The position numbers and the translations under genes are program-made. Shown here one piece after another: positions 7,060 to 9,596 of a DNA stretch of 9,596 nucleotides. Each line of letters begins with the position of its first letter. Within the stretch, counting starts at the first letter, position 1. Origin of the DNA: Pseudomonadota bacterium. Lineage in GTDB: Bacteria; Desulfobacterota; Desulfovibrionia; Desulfovibrionales; Desulfovibrionaceae. The notes under the pieces were generated by a model, which saw only the letters and a program-made list of their open reading frames with translations, was not told the DNA's origin and ran no database searches. Location: contig JAEXTU010000350.1 in assembly GCA_023453335.1 (NCBI GenBank), forward strand, positions 1-9,596. Direction: 5' to 3'.

Positions 7060-7083
7060 TAGCGCAGCCCGCGGGAAATGCAA
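7056..7083 (-). promoter_or_regulatory. Candidate sigma70-type promoter for pfpI
   Basis: On the minus strand TTGCAT (7078-7083) is followed after 16 bases by TATCCT (7056-7061). Both boxes are only moderate matches, but the spacing and place before a well-formed ribosome site fit a promoter. The predicted start near 7049 would leave a leader of about 24 bases. Confidence 0.35.
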
Positions 7084-7101
7084 GGCTGGACGGCGCGTTA
7101 G

Positions 7102-7116
7102 CTAGGGGACCCCTAG
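7102..7116. repeat. Short inverted repeat over the hipA stop codon
   Basis: CTAGGGG, a single A, then CCCCTAG. It includes the hipA stop (7113-7115) and sits where base composition changes from the hipBA module to the G+C-rich flank. A 5-bp stem with five-base loop is possible as RNA, but there is no U-run. It could be a weak terminator or a remnant of an insertion boundary. Confidence 0.3.
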
Positions 7117-8375
7117 GCAGTAAGCTCGGGCTCGTCAAACTCGTTGGAAAGGCCCGCAATCCCGGTTTCCCACGCCGTCTGCAACAGCCTCGCGCCTTTC
7201 TCCGAGAGGGCGGGAGTCCCCGCGTATTCTTCAAGCTCGGGGATCGTGTCTCGGACAGCCGCAGCCACCTCGTCGATGATGTGGTCGGCAGCCTCGGACA
7301 CAAGGCCGCAGGACTCGACACCAAACTGTCTCACTGTCTCCCTGCCCGGCCACGCCTTTGTGCCGTTCAGGGACAACGCCATCGTGTCGCGGGGTTCGTA
7401 CACGGTGGTTGTGATGACATCGAATGCAGGCGCGATCCGTATGTCGTCCAGCGTATCGAAAACCACCCCGAAATTCTTGAGATGGGCGTCCCCATTGCGC
7501 AGGGCAATGGACAGGACGACCATCCTGAAGTAGGCATCCATGCCCGCAGCGAGGCTGTCGCCCGAAAGATACACGGAGAACTTCTCCGCCACGTCCTCGT
7601 AGGAGCGTTCGTACTTTGCGGCAGGCGGCAGACCGCACAGGGAGCACATGTCTTCAAACCCGAGATACACCCCGCCTGGGGTGAGATCGAAGCGAGTCAC
7701 GACCAAGAAATGTCCGTCCTCGGACATCTCCGTGCACGGGACGGCGAGGCCCGCCCGCCGGGCCGCGGATAGGCAGCACAACTCGTTGGCGGCGAGAAAG
7801 GGGAAGTCTGATTCCCATGCCTTCACGATGTGCGTGGCCCCGCGATGGGTATAGCGGTCGCCGATGCGCTCCGGTTCCTCCCCGCGGATCAGCACCTTGG
7901 GCTGCATGCCCGATATGCCCGAATACCTGCCGAACTTTTCTACCAGCGCCCGGAAAAGATCCTCGGAACCCTGGAAGCTGAGAATCTCCCTGATGCTTTG
8001 GAACGGGACGTCCTCCACCGGGGGAAGGCTCTGGTCGAATTGCGAAAAACGCAACCGGCCGATTTGGGAAGACCCCAAGATGCCCAGCAGCTTCATCTCA
8101 TCGTATCCGGCAACGGCCTTGGCGAAATGGGCGTCGAGCTTGGCGCGAAGAGAACCCTCCGGGAGGTTCATTTGAAAGACCGGGTGAAGCCCGTTCTCAT
8201 AGTCCCACACCCGCTCGACGTCGGGCAGCATGGTCAGCGAGACAGCCCGTTCGGGGGACGCGCCTTCATCATAGACGAATCGCCGGCCCCAGCCATCTTC
8301 AAGCGTCGAAATCTCCCCGCTGCGAAGCTGGGAGACCCACACCTGCAAAGGAGCCTCGTACACAGGCCTGGACAC
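7113..8375 (-). CDS. hipA: HipA-family serine/threonine kinase toxin
   Basis: Toxin of a type II hipBA module. HipA kinases phosphorylate a cytoplasmic target (glutamyl-tRNA synthetase for E. coli HipA) and cause growth arrest and persistence; the target here is unknown. The 420 residues (E. coli HipA about 440) include the N-terminal subdomain (about 8-110) and the HipA_C kinase fold. Visible motifs: the Gly/Ser loop SGISGMQPK (152-160), the region of the E. coli S150 autophosphorylation site; ATP-site Lys in HIVK (K185); VTRFD (226-230); catalytic loop NGDAHLKNF (294-302) with D296, K300 and N301; and metal-binding PAFD (D319). No key residue is missing, so it is probably active. The start codon is GTG at 8375, six bases after the hipB stop, with a weak GGTAGG ribosome site overlapping that stop, suggesting translational coupling. 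Sampled rows are about 55-58% G+C, well below the neighbours, which points to horizontal acquisition. Confidence 0.95.
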   Translation of the reverse strand: MSRPVYEAPLQVWVSQLRSGEISTLEDGWGRRFVYDEGASPERAVSLTMLPDVERVWDYENGLHPVFQMNLPEGSLRAKLDAHFAKAVAGYDEMKLLGILGSSQIGRLRFSQFDQSLPPVEDVPFQSIREILSFQGSEDLFRALVEKFGRYSGISGMQPKVLIRGEEPERIGDRYTHRGATHIVKAWESDFPFLAANELCCLSAARRAGLAVPCTEMSEDGHFLVVTRFDLTPGGVYLGFEDMCSLCGLPPAAKYERSYEDVAEKFSVYLSGDSLAAGMDAYFRMVVLSIALRNGDAHLKNFGVVFDTLDDIRIAPAFDVITTTVYEPRDTMALSLNGTKAWPGRETVRQFGVESCGLVSEAADHIIDEVAAAVRDTIPELEEYAGTPALSEKGARLLQTAWETGIAGLSNEFDEPELTA

Positions 8376-8381
8376 CGGGGC

Positions 8382-8690
8382 CTACCCGCGCCTGCGGCCG
8401 CGCAAAACGCCAAGCCGCCGGTTTTCTTCCACCAGCTGGTTCAACGTGGGGAACCGCGCCTTGTCGGCAGGCGTCGGGCCGCGCGAGACAACGAGGTCCA
8501 AGGTCACCCCCATCACCTCGGCCGCGGCAATGGCCTTATTGAACTGGATCGTCCCCTTGCCTTTTTCCAGATCGTGGTAGAACTGGATGCTGACTTGACA
8601 CTTCTTGGCCGCGGCGGCCACGGTCAACCCAGCTTCCTTGCGGCGCTTCCGCACGGCGCTGCCTATGTCGAAGGCGGTTCGAATGGACAT
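8382..8690 (-). CDS. hipB: HipB-like XRE-family antitoxin and autorepressor
   Basis: 102-residue DNA-binding protein. Residues 8-66 form an XRE-type helix-turn-helix (IGSAVRKRRKEAGLTVAAAA, then a recognition region VSIQFYHDLEKGKGT, ending in MGVTLDLV). Its place immediately before hipA, with a six-base gap, identifies it as the antitoxin, which by family precedent binds HipA and represses the operon as a dimer. The C-terminal 35 residues are polar and end Arg-rich (LRGRRRG); their role is not evident. The ATG at 8690 has GGAGG seven bases upstream. Immediately upstream lies a sigma70-type promoter with an overlapping inverted repeat, as expected for autoregulation. Confidence 0.94.
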   Translation of the reverse strand: MSIRTAFDIGSAVRKRRKEAGLTVAAAAKKCQVSIQFYHDLEKGKGTIQFNKAIAAAEVMGVTLDLVVSRGPTPADKARFPTLNQLVEENRRLGVLRGRRRG

Positions 8691-8705
8691 GGGCTTGCCT
8701 CCCTC

Positions 8706-8730
8706 ATTCTACGTTCTTAGAACATAGAAT
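8706..8730. promoter_or_regulatory. Probable HipB operator (25-bp near-perfect inverted repeat)
   Basis: Half-sites ATTCTAcGTTCT and AGAACaTAGAAT flank a central base at 8718. Eleven of the twelve base pairs are symmetrical; only positions 8712/8724 break symmetry. It covers most of the hipBA -10 box and the predicted transcription start, so a bound HipB dimer would block RNA polymerase. Confidence 0.75.
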
Positions 8731-8754
8731 AAGCTGCTGCGGCAGGCTTGTCAA
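8726..8754 (-). promoter_or_regulatory. Sigma70-type promoter of hipBA
   Basis: On the minus strand a perfect -35 box TTGACA (8749-8754) is followed after exactly 17 bases by TATTCT (8726-8731, four of six matches to the consensus). Transcription should start near 8719, leaving a leader of about 28 bases with a good ribosome site before hipB. A promoter this close to consensus needs tight repression, consistent with the overlapping operator. Confidence 0.75.
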
Positions 8755-8856
8755 CGCGTCGCCCAGGCCCTGCGCCTGAGAGTGAGAAAAAGAGACGCTC
8801 GGCCTAGAGCCCGGAAGCCGTCCCGCGCCGCCGCTTCCCGAACGGATATTCCCCCC

Positions 8857-8869
8857 GGGGCTACGCCCC
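8857..8869. other. Small GC hairpin upstream of the sensor gene
   Basis: GGGGC, loop TAC, GCCCC. There is no U-run beyond two Ts, so terminator function is doubtful. The surrounding gap (8755-8904) holds no gene I can support; it also contains a purine-rich run at 8778-8797 and an inverted GGAAGC/GCTTCC pair (8813-8818, 8833-8838). Confidence 0.25.
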
Positions 8870-8898
8870 TTGACGGCCGGGGCCGGGGCCGGTATCGC
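8870..8898 (+). promoter_or_regulatory. Possible promoter for a leaderless sensor transcript
   Basis: TTGACG (8870-8875) is followed after 17 bases by TATCGC (8893-8898). The -35 box matches five of six consensus bases but the -10 box only three of six. If used, transcription would start at or beside the ATG at 8905, which would explain the missing ribosome site. The spacer is very G+C-rich, so this is tentative. Confidence 0.25.
8875..8892. repeat. Three tandem copies of GGCCGG
   Basis: Three exact consecutive hexamers (8875-8880, 8881-8886, 8887-8892). They fill almost the whole spacer of the candidate promoter above and end 12 bases before the sensor start codon. Copy number in such a repeat can vary by slippage. 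Confidence 0.8.
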
Positions 8899-8904
8899 CG
8901 CGGA

Positions 8905-9596
8905 ATGCTGCGACGTTTGTCCATCCGGGCCCTGGTCTTCGCCCTCCTGGCCGGGCTGGTGGCGGTGACCATCGGCGGCGGGGTCGCCGCCCTGTGGTAC
9001 GCCGGCCGCATGGAGGCCATGCTGGCCGGGGTGTTCGACGAGGACATGCTGGCCTTCCGCGCCGCGGACAAGCTGGCCACCGCCCTGGTCCTGCAGAAGG
9101 GCCTGACCACCTACTATTTCCTGGATTCCGACCCCAGGTGGCTGGAGGAGCTGGCCGAGAGCCAGCGCGGGTTCTCCTCCTGGCTGGAACGGGCGCGTGG
9201 CACCCTGCGCGACGACGTGGGCCGCACCCTGCTGCGCCAGATCGAGACCGGCTACGCCCGCTACGTGCAGTCCCGCGACGAGGTCCTGGACCTGTACTCC
9301 CGCGGCGAGCGCGAGCGCGGGGCGCTGTTGCACCGCGGGGTGCGCGAGCAGTTTCACACCCTCTACGGCCTGTGTGAGCAGTTCAAGACCCTGCACGAGG
9401 AGCGCATGGAGCGCGCGGCCGAGGAGGCGCGCAGCCGGCTGCGGGTCATGCGCGGCATGGCCCTGGGCGCCATGCCTCTGGCCCTGGCCCTGGGCGTGGT
9501 GCTGGCGGCGTTCGTGGTCCGGCAGCTGTTGGCCCCCATCCGCCTGCTGGCCCGGGAGATGGACGCCAAGGCCCAGTCCGAGCCCCTGCTCCTGGA
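8905..9596 (+). CDS. Membrane sensor protein, N-terminal part (3'-truncated)
   Basis: The frame stays open to the right edge; about 230 codons are visible. Membrane helix 1 (about 8-31) is followed by a mostly helical extracytoplasmic region (about 35-180) containing LVLQKGLTTYYFLDSDPRWL (61-80), a pattern I associate with Desulfovibrio sensor histidine kinases of four-helix-bundle type. Membrane helix 2 (about 183-206) is followed by the start of a HAMP domain (RQLLAPIRLLAREMD, 206-220). The output domain is not visible: a histidine kinase is most likely, a chemoreceptor or cyclic-di-GMP enzyme possible. There is no clear ribosome binding site before the ATG at 8905 and no upstream in-frame ATG or GTG nearby; TTG at 8917 is a weaker alternative. 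The gene is divergent from hipBA with 214 bp between the start codons. Its G+C-rich codon use matches the host genes, not hipBA. Confidence 0.82.
   Translation, partial: MLRRLSIRALVFALLAGLVAVTIGGGVAALWYAGRMEAMLAGVFDEDMLAFRAADKLATALVLQKGLTTYYFLDSDPRWLEELAESQRGFSSWLERARGTLRDDVGRTLLRQIETGYARYVQSRDEVLDLYSRGERERGALLHRGVREQFHTLYGLCEQFKTLHEERMERAAEEARSRLRVMRGMALGAMPLALALGVVLAAFVVRQLLAPIRLLAREMDAKAQSEPLLL

Noticed and set aside
5725..7772. Long plus-strand frames opposite the DUF362, pfpI and hipA genes
   Set aside because: They run across several real minus-strand genes and intergenic hairpins, which a true gene would not do; composition-driven shadows.
7026..8904. Direct repeats or att sites flanking hipBA
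   Set aside because: Comparing both flanks by eye gave no repeat longer than a few bases, and no integrase or transposase is present.
8704..9396. A 230-codon minus-strand frame between hipB and the sensor gene
   Set aside because: It lies opposite the sensor gene, whose translation shows two membrane helices and a HAMP start; the antisense product is Gln/Gly/Ala-rich without a domain.
1..9596. A new multi-gene defence or biosynthetic system
   Set aside because: Every substantial gene belongs to a known family, and apart from hipBA and the possible DUF362-hypF pair no gene order suggests a joint function. Nothing resembling CRISPR repeats, a retron, a phage or a biosynthetic cluster was seen.

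Overview
The window is about 70% G+C over most of its length. The protein families and their sequence style (a long HAMP-to-signalling-domain coiled coil in the chemoreceptor, a stand-alone hypF, an LQKGLTTYYFLD-type sensor) suggest a sulfate-reducing Desulfovibrio-like bacterium (Desulfovibrionaceae). This is inferred from family resemblance; there is no rRNA or other marker gene to confirm it.

Layout from left to right. (1) 1-738, plus strand: the C-terminal two thirds of an ACR3-type arsenite efflux permease, cut by the window edge. A perfect 22-bp palindrome follows six bases after its stop. (2) 859-6348, minus strand: read in the direction of transcription, a short DUF362 protein, then the [NiFe]-hydrogenase maturation protein HypF, then a Cache-HAMP chemoreceptor whose real start lies 76 bp beyond the hypF stop. 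DUF362 and hypF are 56 bp apart and could share a transcript. (3) 6447-7025, minus strand: a DJ-1/PfpI-family protein with an unusual Lys/Ala/Pro-rich N-terminal tail. An inverted repeat overlaps its ribosome binding site, and two hairpins lie downstream. (4) 7113-8754, minus strand: a compact hipBA toxin-antitoxin module with visibly lower G+C (about 55-58% in sampled rows), a good sigma70-type promoter and a 25-bp near-perfect operator covering the -10 region. (5) 8905 to the right edge, plus strand: the N-terminal part of a membrane sensor protein (two membrane segments, a four-helix periplasmic region, start of HAMP), divergent from hipBA and cut by the window edge.

The genes do not form one pathway. 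The window looks like a patch of housekeeping and environmental-response genes (metalloid efflux, hydrogenase maturation, chemotaxis, stress, signal transduction) into which a hipBA module has probably been inserted. I saw no convincing new multi-gene system. The points most worth checking are regulatory (the hipBA operator, the pfpI inverted repeat, a possible leaderless start for the sensor gene) and residue-level oddities in otherwise familiar proteins (extra cysteines in ACR3, a Glu-to-Ala change at the chemoreceptor tip, the PfpI tail). No CRISPR array, tRNA, rRNA, insertion sequence or origin was seen.
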